Source of the DNA: Apostichopus japonicus
Taxonomy: Eukaryota > Echinodermata > Holothuroidea > Aspidochirotida > Stichopodidae
Direction of reading: 5' to 3'
NCBI RefSeq assembly: GCF_037975245.1
Contig: NC_092577.1
Span: forward strand, 12,981,013-13,045,012
Length of the DNA: 64,000 bases
Shown here: positions 49,483 to 61,215 of the stretch, one piece after another
Layout: each line of letters begins with the position of its first letter
How positions within the stretch are numbered: the stretch's first letter is position 1
Notes under the pieces: model-generated
Databases searched by the model: none
Seen by the model: the letters and a program-made list of their open reading frames with translations, nothing else
What the model was told of the DNA's origin: nothing
Made by a program: the position numbers and the translations under genes

Positions 49483-50721
49483 TTGAAAATGTTGGCACTT
49501 TTAAGTTGACTTAATTCCACAAGACAATACTTTTATAGCCTAAATTGTTCGTTTTACATTTAATGGGATATAATAAATGGACCTCTGGAATAGGAAGGTA
49601 GTAGGGTGTTTAATTGCTGAAAATCCCACATTCTGAATTGTTTGTGTTGTCATTGCTTTTTGCTCTCTCTTAAATGTAACTTTCTGCTGTGAGCGATTCA
49701 AACATGCATCCATATTGTTTACCTAATTACTAGGTAATAATTCACCTAAAACCTGTATAAAATATTTACTAAACCGGTGCGATGTAAACTTTTCTGGCAA
49801 AATTTTACATAACAGTATTGTATTTGCGTTACATAATAAACATGTAAAACTTTACAAACCAGCAGTTAAATATACATCCAGAAGTATAAACGAGAGAGCA
49901 CTATTGTGTGTTGAGAGTCCATTAAGTATCATCTTGACACAGATGACAAATGAACACTATATGGTGGTAATTCTACTCACTGAAGCAGAACTTTGACACC
50001 CAGAAGGCCAAAAAATGTGCACTAGAGTGTTAATTATACTCCCTGAAGTGCAATTTTGACACCCAGAAGTGCTAACAAATGAACACTTTATGGTGTTAAT
50101 TTTACTTCCTGAAGTGTCATGTTGACACCCAGAAGTTTTAACAAATGAACACTTTATTGTGTTAATTTTACTCCCTGTAGTGTACCTTCAACACCAGGAA
50201 GTGTTATTTTGACACTTGTATGGGTGTTGTTAAGGCAACACTCGCAAAGTGTTATATTATGTTACACTTCTGAAGTGTTAATTTAACCCGGTGGGTGTTG
50301 TCCCTAATCCAAACAGGGTGGGGTGTTAAATTCAGCACTTTACGATTCAAATTTAACACTTCATTTTTTTGAGTGTACACTCGGAAACAATGCTATCCTC
50401 TAAGTCATAGGTCCAATTCTGTATAGAGAGCCAAAATAACAAGGCATACCAGTTGTGCATGTGAATTCAACGCAGTAGTATTGCACGAAAACATTCCCAA
50501 CCGGAAGCACCCATGTCGTTGGTACATGTATTGCAAATTGACTTTTGCTATGCTGATACCATTTTACAGCTTAAACTTTAGAGTCTTAAGTAAGGAAAAT
50601 AGTTAAAAGTATGTTTTGTATTATTAGGTCTGGACTTAACTTTCAGTTTTCTGGGCTGAAATTCATGATTGTGTCAATGACTTTGAAATCAACTTCAATC
50701 GAAATTAGTCAGTGTAGTACG

Positions 50722-52075
50722 CAGGGGCGTATCCAGGGGGGGGGGCGCAACAGGCGCGCGCCCCCCTATTGGCCGTCACCAAAAAAAAAAAGTTTAGCAA
50801 AAAAAAAAAAAAAAAAAAAAAAAGGTGACGACCTTTATGTGAGATGTCGGTGATCGCTCAACCCCCCCCCCCTCCCGTATGCTTTATTTTTTGATTGCCA
50901 AAAAAAGGTTCTGGCGAAGTTCGACGGCATAATATTTTTAGAAACATAGATGGTAATTGTGTTTGTATTATCACTAACTATAACTATTAACACTAAATGA
51001 CATGCCAGCCATACTAAATTGTGCATTTTGTGTCCATATTTACTGGAAATGTTGCTTATTATTAAGATCGAAAAATGGATCACATATGGCCATGGGCGGC
51101 GATCCTGGGTGGAGGGGGGATATATCCCCCATTGAAAATGGGTGGAGGGGATGTAATGCACCATATTCCCCCCCCCCACCAAATGCCAGGGATAAGAATA
51201 TTTTCATGCCTACATTTATGCATCTTCATTAATGTACGGCTCTTTTTTAGCTTCATTTCTCGCCTACCATAAACGCAGTGCGATCTTTTCAAATAAAGCG
51301 TCTTTATAAAGCAAAAATAGTTGACTGTAGGCTTCATTGGCCCTATAACAACAAAATGTATTATTGCGCCCACGGTATTGATATAGTACATATATGCACC
51401 CTCATAGTATTCATATAGGCCCTATAGTAGGCCTACACACGTACATGTTCCCTCGAACAGCTGAGAATCTCATGTAACAAGGGTAATGCTTAATACACGT
51501 TTCACCTGGATGCCCTAGCAATCGGTACCTAGGAATGTAACTATGTGTAATTGTGTATTGCATGTGTATAGGCCTATAATAGCCTGCATGAGGCCATTTT
51601 CTTCATCGAATAATATAACAGAGCTCTCGAACATTCTAACGTTGCGCCTGAAACAAGATTGACAGGGGCAATTTTCCCAAAATAACACCCGAAATAAAAA
51701 AAAAAGTATTTTGGATCCTGATTAATTATGAGATATTTCGGACATGACATCCCTATTTTAAAGTTGGGTATATGCCGCTTGGAAACCTCGGGAAGTGCCG
51801 TTTCCGGCCATCTAGAGGGTTTGTTAATCCCAAAATTTTCTTGTACGCTTCGCGCCAACTCATGGTGGCGCTACGCTTAGATAGTCAACAAGGTCATATC
51901 CCCCCCCCCCCCACTCGGAAGTATGGATCGCCGCCCATGCATATGACAACATTTTTCATTTCAGCCCTTCTTTGAAAGCAAAAATTTTACACCCCTCCCC
52001 TTAGACCCATCCCCCAGGACGGCGATCATTCATGCCTGGCGCCCCCCCTATTGAAAAATCCTGGATACGCCCCTG
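50722..52075. mobile_element. hAT-like element with 5-bp target duplication
   Basis: The ends CAGGGGCGTATCCAGG (left) and its inverse (right, with a short spacer) are bordered by GTACG on both sides (50717-50721 and 52076-52080). C2 at 44840 shows the empty site with a single gtacg, which confirms a 5-bp duplication. Interior near the ends is gggggcgc-rich. A second element (51091-51939) is nested within. A 5-bp duplication is unusual for classical hAT (8 bp) but matches the hAT5-type grouping. No transposase is coded. Confidence 0.88.
51091..51939. mobile_element. hAT element nested in the 50722 element
   Basis: The left end CATGGGCGGCGATCC is exactly inverted at the right end (GGATCGCCGCCCATG). 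Flanking 8-mers are CATATGGC (51083-51090) and CATATGAC (51940-51947), one change apart. The interior carries, in inverse orientation, the ctatctaagcgtagcgccac module found in the 40342 element. Non-autonomous. Confidence 0.88.
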
Positions 52076-53410
52076 GTACGTAAGTGTTTCAATAACAAAC
52101 ATGTAGATGGATAAAGTAGTTTGATCAATTGAGTTCAGTGTTCAAAATAGACTTTAGCTTTAATTCGTATCATTTTAAAGTAGGTTGCTCACATTTCTTC
52201 TATTGTAACGCTACATTAAATGAACAAGTGCAGAGCGCTCGAGTTTCCACGCTGACCTATTTTCAATTAAACTTACTTTCTATGCAAAAAGTCAGAAATT
52301 CAGAGAAAAGAAGTTTGGTTTCTCTCGTTGTGTGTAAGTTATCCTTAACTATTATCCCCCAGTGGGCCAAAGTTTACCACGGGAACGCTACTGTGTAGCT
52401 GTAGAAAAAATGATTTGCACTCGGTGTTAACTATTTACATAGGCTATGAAATATCAAGTCTAAATTCTGCGTTTAGTAATTTTTTAATGATTTTACGCAA
52501 ATTGTTTGAATAAAACATATCGGCCTACGGGAACATTCCTCATATTTGTTGATCATGGTCGATGCTTGATCCATACATATTAATGCATTAACAATGCATC
52601 ACTTTTACATCAACTAGGTAAAACTACAGTAAATGTACATTTGAGACAGTTTTGAAGATAACACCAACCAATACGGACACTATGGACTCTCATGCTAGAG
52701 CATGTATAACTGCATTTATCTGACGATTACTATATGTGTGTGTTAACAAAAATATAAACTAGCAGAAAATAGATCTTTGTCTTCTCAATGCGCATGCCGT
52801 TAAGAAAAGAAGCGGCTTTATGTCACATGAAACCAATAAAGTCGATAAATTGTTGATGAAATTTTACCAACGATCTTGTCATTTATGGTACTTGAATAAC
52901 GTACCAACGACGTCAAAAATTTAGACATTAAGGTTCTGACACAGTCTTCAATTGTACTGACGAAACCTTCTTTTTGGCCTATACATGTACTGGGTGTAAT
53001 TTTTGAATGTTGTACATAATACTATGAAAATACACGGAAATCAATCCATAACCTATTTTAGGGAAAATTATTAAAATATTTATTGGAAATCACTGTTTAC
53101 TTGAATCAAATAAACTTTTCTTAGTTTATGATACCTGGTTATGATATCTATTTTACCTCCGTATGTTTCCGTTAAAATTTATTAATGAGATAATTTCCAA
53201 CCTGACATCATGATTTCACGTTTTTATGAATCTTATGTAATTTAAAAACATGTTATGTTACAATAACGAATATTGGAGATAAACATTGTACCGTCTGAAG
53301 GCGTAGGCGACGTTTATCATTTTTAAGATTACATGTTAACGAAGAAAATGCGGTTCATAACATTATCGTTACCTGTTGTAAAGATTGTATTCTCTTCATA
53401 CCAAAAATCA

Positions 53411-54501
53411 AGTGTTGAGCATGGCAAAGAGTTAATACACGATAATTGTTATTGAACACAAAACTGTAATCATTTGCTTACTATAGTCTATTAACCAGAC
53501 GAAGCGTTAAATATTAATTTGGTAATACAATTGTAAACTGCATCCAAAACGTGAGGTACATTTTGTCTAATTATCTTTTATTTACATATATTTGTTTGAC
53601 ATGAACAGTAGTAAGTTGCAAAAAGCAGACAACACTACTTTGTTTTTAAATGACAAGTGCAACTTCTTAATAGAAGATGTCACATTTTTAACTGTTATTA
53701 TTCGTCTTTGGACAAACATGGCAATATTAATTTGAAAGTTTTCCTTTGTATGGATTTTAATTTACAGACTAGTATGAATTCCCTCGGACTGATCTAGCCG
53801 CAAAGATTTCAGGACTGTCTTGTCAGCGTCGACAAAATGCTAACATTTTCTTGGCCTTACGAGAATCATATTTTGTGATACTATAGAGTTTATACGTTGT
53901 GGATTTTCGGGTTTTCATGGTCACTTGAAGCTATTATATGGCATACTTTGAAATTCATATCTCTTTTGTTTTTATCAATGAACCCAAAGTTGAGGATGAA
54001 AAAAGTTGTCAAATTGAAGAATAAAAGCTGTTCAATTATTTTGGAAACTTGATATTAAAGGTTCGTTGTGGGTCATTTGTTGTTTATTTGCTTTTTACTC
54101 AGTACAATCATTTCCCACTCCTTGAAAGTCACCTCATCTTTTTTTTTCAAGGATAACATACTTTGACCTCCGTTGACCTCAGATAACATTTGATCAACAA
54201 ATGGAATCGTCTATTACATGTCTTCTGCTTGAATTCTTTGTGACTCTAACGAAGAAAAGGAATAAAATAAATTAAAACCCGAAATCAGCTTGCTCCTTAA
54301 CATTATATTAACGATGACGTTGACAATAACATTATGATGATGACAATGATGACGAAATTGCCTATGTGGGCGATTAAGACGACGATGACGATGAAAGTGA
54401 CGATCACGACGACACTAAAATGTGACGATGACAAACAGAAGTATGTTTACAGAGTGAATCATATTAATCCTTATTTTTTTTTTACCAATTTCAATTTTCA
54501 G
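53411..54501. other. Upstream flank of membrane-protein exon
   Basis: AT-rich. Includes a (GATGAC)-like microsatellite at about 54313-54435. No upstream coding exon could be recognised; an excellent polypyrimidine tract and CAG end at 54501. Confidence 0.5.
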
Positions 54502-55574
54502 ATGGAAAACCAACGAAGAGTTACTTTTGCCGTGTGTCTTCCGGTGTGGTTGCTTTGATTTTCATCGTATTTGGTTGCGCGCCGATCGTTTACTATATTA
54601 TTTGTTATTTTGGTCACGAAGAATACTATCTTCGATTCTTTGGTCATATGTCTTACCGGCCGTCACTGGTTTTAGCTCCACTAATTATTTTTGTTGCTGC
54701 GTTCAAGGCGCCAGAGGACCCGTACACTTCATGGGACAACGTGTTTTTATTTAGTAAATCAAGTTGGAAAAATAAATGGAAAGCTATTAAATACAATAAA
54801 TCTGGGTCAATATTTAGCACAGTAGTCATCTACATTTCGGTACCAGGTTCGGTTTTAACGTTCAAATCAATATTCTATGTAACAACGCTCAAGCAAAGTC
54901 ACTTGTTCTTTTTGACACTTTGGTTTGTTACTGAGTTCATTGGAGTTATTATCTTCCTTCTTTTCTGTTTGTTTCTTTATCTTCAACGCCTTGTAGTTCA
55001 GGAAGCAAGCAAGGAAGCATCAAGGCTTTTGTGTCATAATGTAAGCCAGTTCAGACATTGCATTACTCCAATAACAACTTTCTTTAAAGAATATTACCCT
55101 TTAAGAAGTCTAATGCTGCCATTGGTGTATATATTTCTTTTCGAATCAAGCTTCGGAATCGGGTCATACCTTACCTGGCATTATCAACATGGCAATCCAT
55201 CAAATGGAACATCGTACCCTACAATACAACCAAACTGGGCAGACAACCATTATTGGTGTCCAAATAACTGTCCGGCTCTAGATTTCAATCATTTAAAGAG
55301 CTCCGTGTTGTACAATCTATGGATTGTGTCAAGACATATAATGACAATATTATTACCATACTGGTCTGCTTCTGGAATGGACATGAAATACATTTGGGAT
55401 GACTTTAGGACAAAATGTACATACAAATACAGTGAAGAACACGAATCATGCTGGAGAACAATCATTGCTTATATGAAAGAGTTGCATCCCAAAACATCAA
55501 CATATACAGTTCTTAATATTATTGTACCATTACTTGCTCTTGTCGCTGGCGTATTTACTGGCAATCAATTTTGA
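54502..55574 (+). CDS. Multipass membrane protein, last coding exon
   Basis: An open frame of about 357 codons follows a strong acceptor (ttcaattttcag ending 54501). The exon begins two bases into a codon, so an upstream exon must supply the start. There is no in-frame ATG until well inside the first membrane segment, and an in-frame stop lies at 54465. Counting from 54534, membrane segments are seen at about residues 5-26, 41-58, 89-110, 123-154, 192-217, 257-280 and 323-346. A cysteine-containing loop (YWCPNNCPALDFNHLK) with one N-glycosylation sequon (NGT) lies between the fifth and sixth. The C-terminus ends close after the last segment. I do not recognise the family. The long uninterrupted frame in otherwise AT-rich sequence argues for a real gene. 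Poly(A) signal candidates AATAAA occur at 56644 and 56805. Confidence 0.8.
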
Positions 55575-58500
55575 ACCCTTGTTTTCATTGCAAATATGTA
55601 TAAAGCATTCGCCGATTTCTCTAAAATGAGCTCAATGACAGATAAACGAAGTATAAAAAAATATAAAAAAACTGGCTAGATGGATGGATAAGATGAACGG
55701 ATCGATGAATAGATGGATAAATGGATGAATGGATGGATGCACGGAAGGACGGATTGATGGATGGATGAATAGAAGAATGAATATGTGGATGGAATCTTAA
55801 ATTTCTTTTTGTTGTTTTTATTTTCAATTATTACAAGTTTTCTGTACATTTCTTTAGTTTGTTTATAACTAAAAGCAATTGTAACAGCATTGTAACCGCA
55901 ATGTGGTTCTTATTCGAGGGCTTGGGGTAAGAGTTGAGTTGAGGTGAGGGTTAAAACATAGTGGCAATTTACTTGTTATTACCCATTGCTTCATAGTTGT
56001 CATTGTGTTCAATATGTACATTGCAAAACACTGAAATATATTGGGAAGCATTGGAATTCTGGAGCTACAAATCAGAAATACTCTTTCTTACCAAACTGCG
56101 CTATCCTTCAAACAAGTCGTATATAATGGTATCAACGTGTTTGTTTAAGATTTTCTGAATAATGGCACTAAGTATTCAGCTGAGTTTTATTCCCAGGATA
56201 ACATTGTGCTTTCCAAATATGTAAGTGTTTCCTAATTAAAGTTTCTCAAGTCTCTGATATTTTAATCTATTGTAGTGACATATTCAATTAGAGTTCGTTA
56301 GTTCCAATTCATCTGTATTATATTTGAGTGAATACATGAATTTCTATTGCCCAAGTAAGGGTCGTTATGTATTGGTCCAACAAAATCATTCTAGTGTCGA
56401 GTAGAAGTCGCCAGGTATCGGTCCAATAATGCATTTCTAGTGCCAGGAAACGTCGTTATGTAATGATAGTTATACGGATCTTACAGTTTCCTTTGGTAAT
56501 AGAAGCATTTCAACTTCCCCAGCGGAATTTGCAAATATGCAAATCGAAAGGCTCAGACACTGTATATAGGTGTGACTTCTTTCAAAGGTCATTGAAAAGT
56601 GACTTTAGTCTATAACTGTAAATAAGGTAATTGTGTAGTGTTTAATAAATTAAACACATTGTCAATAGAAAGTAAATGTACAATTTGGAAAGTGTTACAA
56701 AAGGAATGTTAGATAGTAGGGGTATTAGTATGACATTAAATCAGGTTCTCTTTTTCGTTGATGTAATCCATCTTTCTGTAGACATAAACGTTGTTTTTGC
56801 ATAGAATAAAAGTTGTTATTTACCACGCAAACAATTTCCGTTTAGTCTTTTCTTGTCGTTCATATTTTTGACGTTTGTAGGTAAACATCTTCAGAACAGA
56901 TAAAAACATGGAGCCCTATACATGACACTAATGTCCAACGACGTTCAACCTTGGAAATCTACATTATGCCTTACTTAGTGGTAAGGCTCGACATTGTTAA
57001 TCAAAATTGAAAATTAGAACATTGTGAAATACATTTTTTTTGTAGTTTAAAATAAAGAATTATGATTATTTCTTAAAGAGAGGATAAGATATTGTAGTTC
57101 GTTTTGTCAGTTGGGCCATATACAGCTGTATCAGTTGCCATAGCAACATCTGCCATGGTCATTGTTAATTTTCCTGAGTAGCTACTCCCAAGGATCACCT
57201 AAAAAGGGGTACAGAGGGTGACCGTAAGTCCATGACTGAGGGAGGGGTCAATGTGTCCGCGTAAATAGAATAGTTGACCCGCACTGCGTAAGATTCAGCC
57301 GGAGATCTGACCTTCGATATTTTTTTACCGATGGTACATATCATTTATATCGTTTGAATAACGTCGGCCGCATTAGGCCGTACACATACTTTTCCGGTTG
57401 CATATATATGATTCATATGCCCAGAAAGACCACTGCGCGTAAAAAAAAAAAACAATATTTAATGCAATGTTGCAATCTATGTTGAAATTTCGTGACGGTA
57501 AAAATTCGATAGCAGTTCCACGATCTTGCCGGAGGATGCTTAAAAATCGTTCCTAAGAACGATTAAGCCTAAACAAACTCGAAAATGACCCCGAATATTA
57601 CGTTAAGTAAAATCCTGTTTGGATGTTGTCGCATTCAGAGCGGCAAACATCTTAAGACGGATATTCACAGTTCGCAAAGCAGCAGATTATGCCTTGCGTT
57701 AGCTTGGCTTACGGCCTCAATGACTTAAAGCTTGTACAGTAGTTCAGCTAAATTTTTTTGCTCTCGTGGATTGATCGCATGTGTAAACAAAAAATGCCAT
57801 CGTTTTAGATCAGTGCATTTATCCAGATGAAGGTAGGGCTGAGTAGATAGAAGGTGACACAATGGTGAGGTTCTTGTAAAAAATAGCCTACCAAAGGTCA
57901 GCAGACAATGGCCTCCATGGGTTTATTTCATGCGGAAGCTCAACTAGTTTCTTCCGAAGCATTCATATACGTCGAAAGCAATAGCAGGAGAGGTGCACAG
58001 GGGAGACTTGTGGTGGGTCAGCTAAGCACGAGTGGAGATGATGGGCACGCGGGTAGGTAATGGTATATTTTATTCCATGGTAATGCTAAAATAGTTTACA
58101 TGCACTTCGAGAGTAGTGGCAGGAAAGGTGGGAAGTGGAGACGGGTGGTTGGTCAGATGGATGTAGACCGGTGAGGCTCGTGAGCACAATACCCAAGTTC
58201 AGCGGGCATTGGCTTTAACTTATTTCATGGGAATACTGACGTAGTTTATTAAATAGTCTACATGCACACCAACTCCCCTCCCCTTTTATTCAGTATGGGG
58301 GGAGGCATTTCATTTTTTAACACTTGCTTGCTCATCTATTTAGTCTTTGAATCTTTGAAAAGTATAATATGTTATTGGTCAGTAAAAATGATTAATACAG
58401 ACAAGAGGAATATTCGGAAAAGTTAAAGTACATGGAATATAGTATCAAAACAAATAACATGAAGCGGGTTATAGCAACGATTTATCTCACACATATGCTC

Positions 58501-58714
58501 ATGTGACATCAAACAAGTGCAGCCAGCGGTAAAAAAAAAAGCAAATGAGATAAATAAACTGTCCCAAATCCACAAGTTTACAATAAACCACTCATCAAAG
58601 ACCTCACCCATTACCATTACATAGTAGTGATTCTGAATAGGTCAAGAGAGACTGGCTACTGATATGTTTTGAGCAAGACTCGAATCATATGCAAGTTTAC
58701 ACTCCAGAAATAAC
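55575..58714. other. 3' flank and intergenic sequence
   Basis: Contains a GATG/GGAT microsatellite (55678-55795) and the poly(A) signal candidates. Further on, a stretch at 57830-58260 shows loose internal repetition (aggagaggtgcacagggga, aggaaaggtgggaagtgga). No gene is recognised. Confidence 0.5.
55678..55795 (+). repeat. Imperfect GATG/GGAT microsatellite
   Basis: Runs of tggatggat, gatgaatgg and related tetranucleotides over about 118 bp just after the membrane-protein stop. The minus strand gives an artefactual Ser/Ile/His-rich frame. Confidence 0.9.
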
Positions 58715-59189
58715 CAGGGGCGGATCCAGGATTTTGAGAAAGGGGGGCCGACATCCCGATGGTAGCACTTTAGTGATCTGCGTCCTGGGGGAGGGGTCTA
58801 GGGGGAGGGGTTGTCCCCTTACACCTTGGAAATTTTTGGTTAATTGTGAGTGCTTAGATGCAAAATGGTGAAACATTTCACCAAAAACTAGAAAAACCAG
58901 AAACGTTGCAGACACGCTTTTTTGTGCACATATTTTTTCTCGATAGACACATATTTAATAACGCTCAACAGTGCATGTACAATGGATACACTATTATTGC
59001 GTCGATTCGTTTTTTCTTTTGCGCGAAAATTATGACACCAGATTCACCCCAAGAAAAAACATAAAACAAGATATATTCAATGAGATAATTATGATATACT
59101 TACTAATGAAAGGGGAGTGTAGGCGGTTTTACACTATCTAACGCAACGCAGTCGCCAAGAACCTGAAGTATTTTTAAGGGAGGGCCCGA

Positions 59190-61215
59190 TAATAAGCGGA
59201 GACGGATCACCGACCGAAAAAATATCGGATTTTGTGGACTATTTCTTGCTTCCTATTGTATTAAAACAAAGCACCTATGTGAAAGACACAAATCACATTC
59301 TGAAAATTGTGGAAGCCACCCCGTTACCAAAAGCAGTAGTACTTGCTACACTCGATGTCGTCGCCATGTATACCAATACTCCCCAAGAGGAGGCATTAGA
59401 TATATGTCAAGAAGTCTATGAAAAGGCAGAAAAAAGCGAATATGGAATAAATAAAATATCTTCCATATCCATGCGCAAACTAATTGAACTTATTTTTAAC
59501 AAGAAACTGTTTCGAGTTCAATAACCAATTCTATCTACAAAAGATCGGTTGCGCCATGAGTAGCCAAGCCTCTTTGGAAATCTGTGATATCGTCATGCAT
59601 AGACTGGAAAACCAGATTTTACCGACAGATAATAAAATCTTAAAATGGCTCCGCTATAGAGATGAAATTCTATTGCTTTACGACGGTTCACCTCAGGAAC
59701 TTGAACAACTAGAACATCAACTTGAATGAAATTCACCGCTTCTTAAAGTTTACGGTAGAAATATTACACACCGAGGTAACATACCTAGATTTGAAAATCT
59801 TCAAAGGTCCAAGGTTTGAAACCAATGGGTTATTAGACACCAAAGTCTACACCAAACCCACGGAAACCTTCCAATACCTCGACAGAAACTCTGCACACCC
59901 ACTTGCCACTTTTAAAGGCTTCATTAAAGGGGAAGTCTTACGATACGCACGTCTATGTAACAATGAGACTGATTTCTTAATAATTGCCTCAGCCACGAAA
60001 GGCATAAAATTTGAAAACCGTGGGCAATACCTCACTACCAAACCTAAACAAAAGGAACCACCAATGGTGTTCAAGCTTCCCTATACACCCCATATCAAAA
60101 CCACGCATTTGAAAAATGTACTTTTGAAACATTGGCACTTAATCTCGCAACACGCGGACAGGGGCGTAGCGAAGTTTTTTTTGTTGGGGGGGCGGGTGTG
60201 GAGGATTTGATTTGCCGACGGATCTGGAAGTGGTGACTGAAATGGGGGAGGGGTCTAAGGGGAGGGGGTGTCCCCCTTCCCCTTTAGAAAATTTTTAGTT
60301 TTGAAACGTCCTTAGATGCAATCTGGTGCATATTTTAAGTCAAATTTGGCACCGTAGAATTTACATTTCGATATTATTTTTATGGCAGTCGGCAGAAGAA
60401 GAATTAATTGGGACCAATTATCGAACTGTATTTTCTCTTTCACCGATCGTTGAAATAGTGAAACTTCGTGATGAAAATGTTCAGAAAACTCTCCGGTAAT
60501 GAGAAATAACAACATTCATTGATATACAAGCGAGAAACGTTAAAAAATTGTGTACAATTCGTGAGCCGTGTCCTTAAGTTTTCCACGGAGAACGAATGAC
60601 ATCTGCGATGACGTCATTCTGAACAGAGGATAATAACAACACGTTGTCACACGATAGCACGACTCATGGGCTGCGGCCTATACGGAAGCCTTTAATTCCA
60701 TTTCTTTCACTGAGTTGCCGGCGATTCTGGCACTCGTCTAGCTGAGCCTGGCTACAGTAGCTATACCGACGGCCGTGACATTATCAGTTATTTGCCGAGA
60801 GGTTTTTAACTTGCAGGCGTCGGGTGATTGGATTGGTGAATGAGTTTATCAGATGAAGACCTGGAAAATCGAAATAACTGATTAAGAAGCTCCCGGTCTC
60901 CTTTTCTCTATTCAGCTTTCCTTCTTTCTTCCCCTTCCGCACCTTTTCTCCTTCTGCCGACAGACCCAAAATTTGCCGACAGCGACCAAATTATTGGGGG
61001 GTGTGACACCACCACCCCCCCCCCCCCCCGCTCGCTATACGCCCCTGCACGCGGAGTTATCCAAACTGTTTCCAAAAGAACCGATTCTCGCCTACAAAAA
61101 GGGCCAAAAATCTCAAAGATTTACTTGTTAACTCAAGGTTTCATACTAACGAAGAATCAGCTGACTCTCAAGGTTCACACGAAGCTCTTTTAGATGCTCT
61201 TATAGCTGCACTATG
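59190..61215 (+). pseudogene. Penelope-type reverse transcriptase, decayed
   Basis: The frame reads GPIISGDGSPTEKISDFVD at about 59190, then LATLDVVAMYTNTPQEEAL (RT motif with catalytic Asp), then after a frameshift FYLQKIGCAMSSQASLE. The next motif is KWLRYRDEILLLYDG, where a Y-x-D-D is expected and the second Asp is Glu. After another frame change come FLKFTVEILHTEVTYLDLK and TKVYTKPTETFQYLDRNSAH. It breaks at the hAT insertion and resumes at 61048 with HAELSKLFPKEPILAY and, shifted, KNLKDLLVNSRF, the end of the RT part. It starts at the inner edge of the left inverted repeat, so the N-terminal part is missing. Not functional. Confidence 0.9.
60159..61047. mobile_element. hAT element inside the Penelope-like RT
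   Basis: Left end CAGGGGCGTAGCGAAG, right end inverse CAGGGGCGTATAGCGAGC. CACGCGGA occurs on both sides (60151-60158 and 61048-61055), a perfect 8-bp duplication. Removing it joins ...LISQHA to ELSKLFPKE in the RT. The interior is non-coding, with ttgccgac words at both ends and a C-run (about 61013-61029). Confidence 0.93.

Larger units (their letters stand above)
47135..50375. mobile_element. TA-flanked DNA element 2
   Basis: The left end CACGCAAAAAAATGGAGTGTT and the inverse of the right end CACTCAAAAAAATGAAGTGTT agree at 18 of 21 positions; both are bordered by TA (47133-47134, 50376-50377). The uninterrupted paralogous site in C1 (about 37345) has no such insert. Subterminal regions hold many copies of a (g)aagtgttaa/ttaacacttc-like word (49900-50340 and 47140-47270). 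Inside is a SAMD3-like pseudogene and a 164-bp tandem array. The terminal word resembles that of element 1 (2535-7162). Superfamily unresolved. Confidence 0.85.
46990..53410. repeat. Family C repeat, copy C3, interrupted twice
   Basis: Family C sequence occurs at 46990-47132, 50378-50721 and 52081-53410. It is broken by the TA element at 47135-50375 and by the 50722-52075 element. C1 and C2 give the empty sites. Both insertions are therefore younger than the family C duplication. Confidence 0.75.

Noticed and set aside
54334-54558. Plus-strand Met/Thr-rich frame running into the membrane-protein exon
   Set aside because: Its start is microsatellite and its frame differs from that of the membrane protein, so it is not the missing 5' exon.
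55621-55827. Minus-strand His/Ser/Ile repeat peptide
   Set aside because: Translation of a GATG/GGAT microsatellite.
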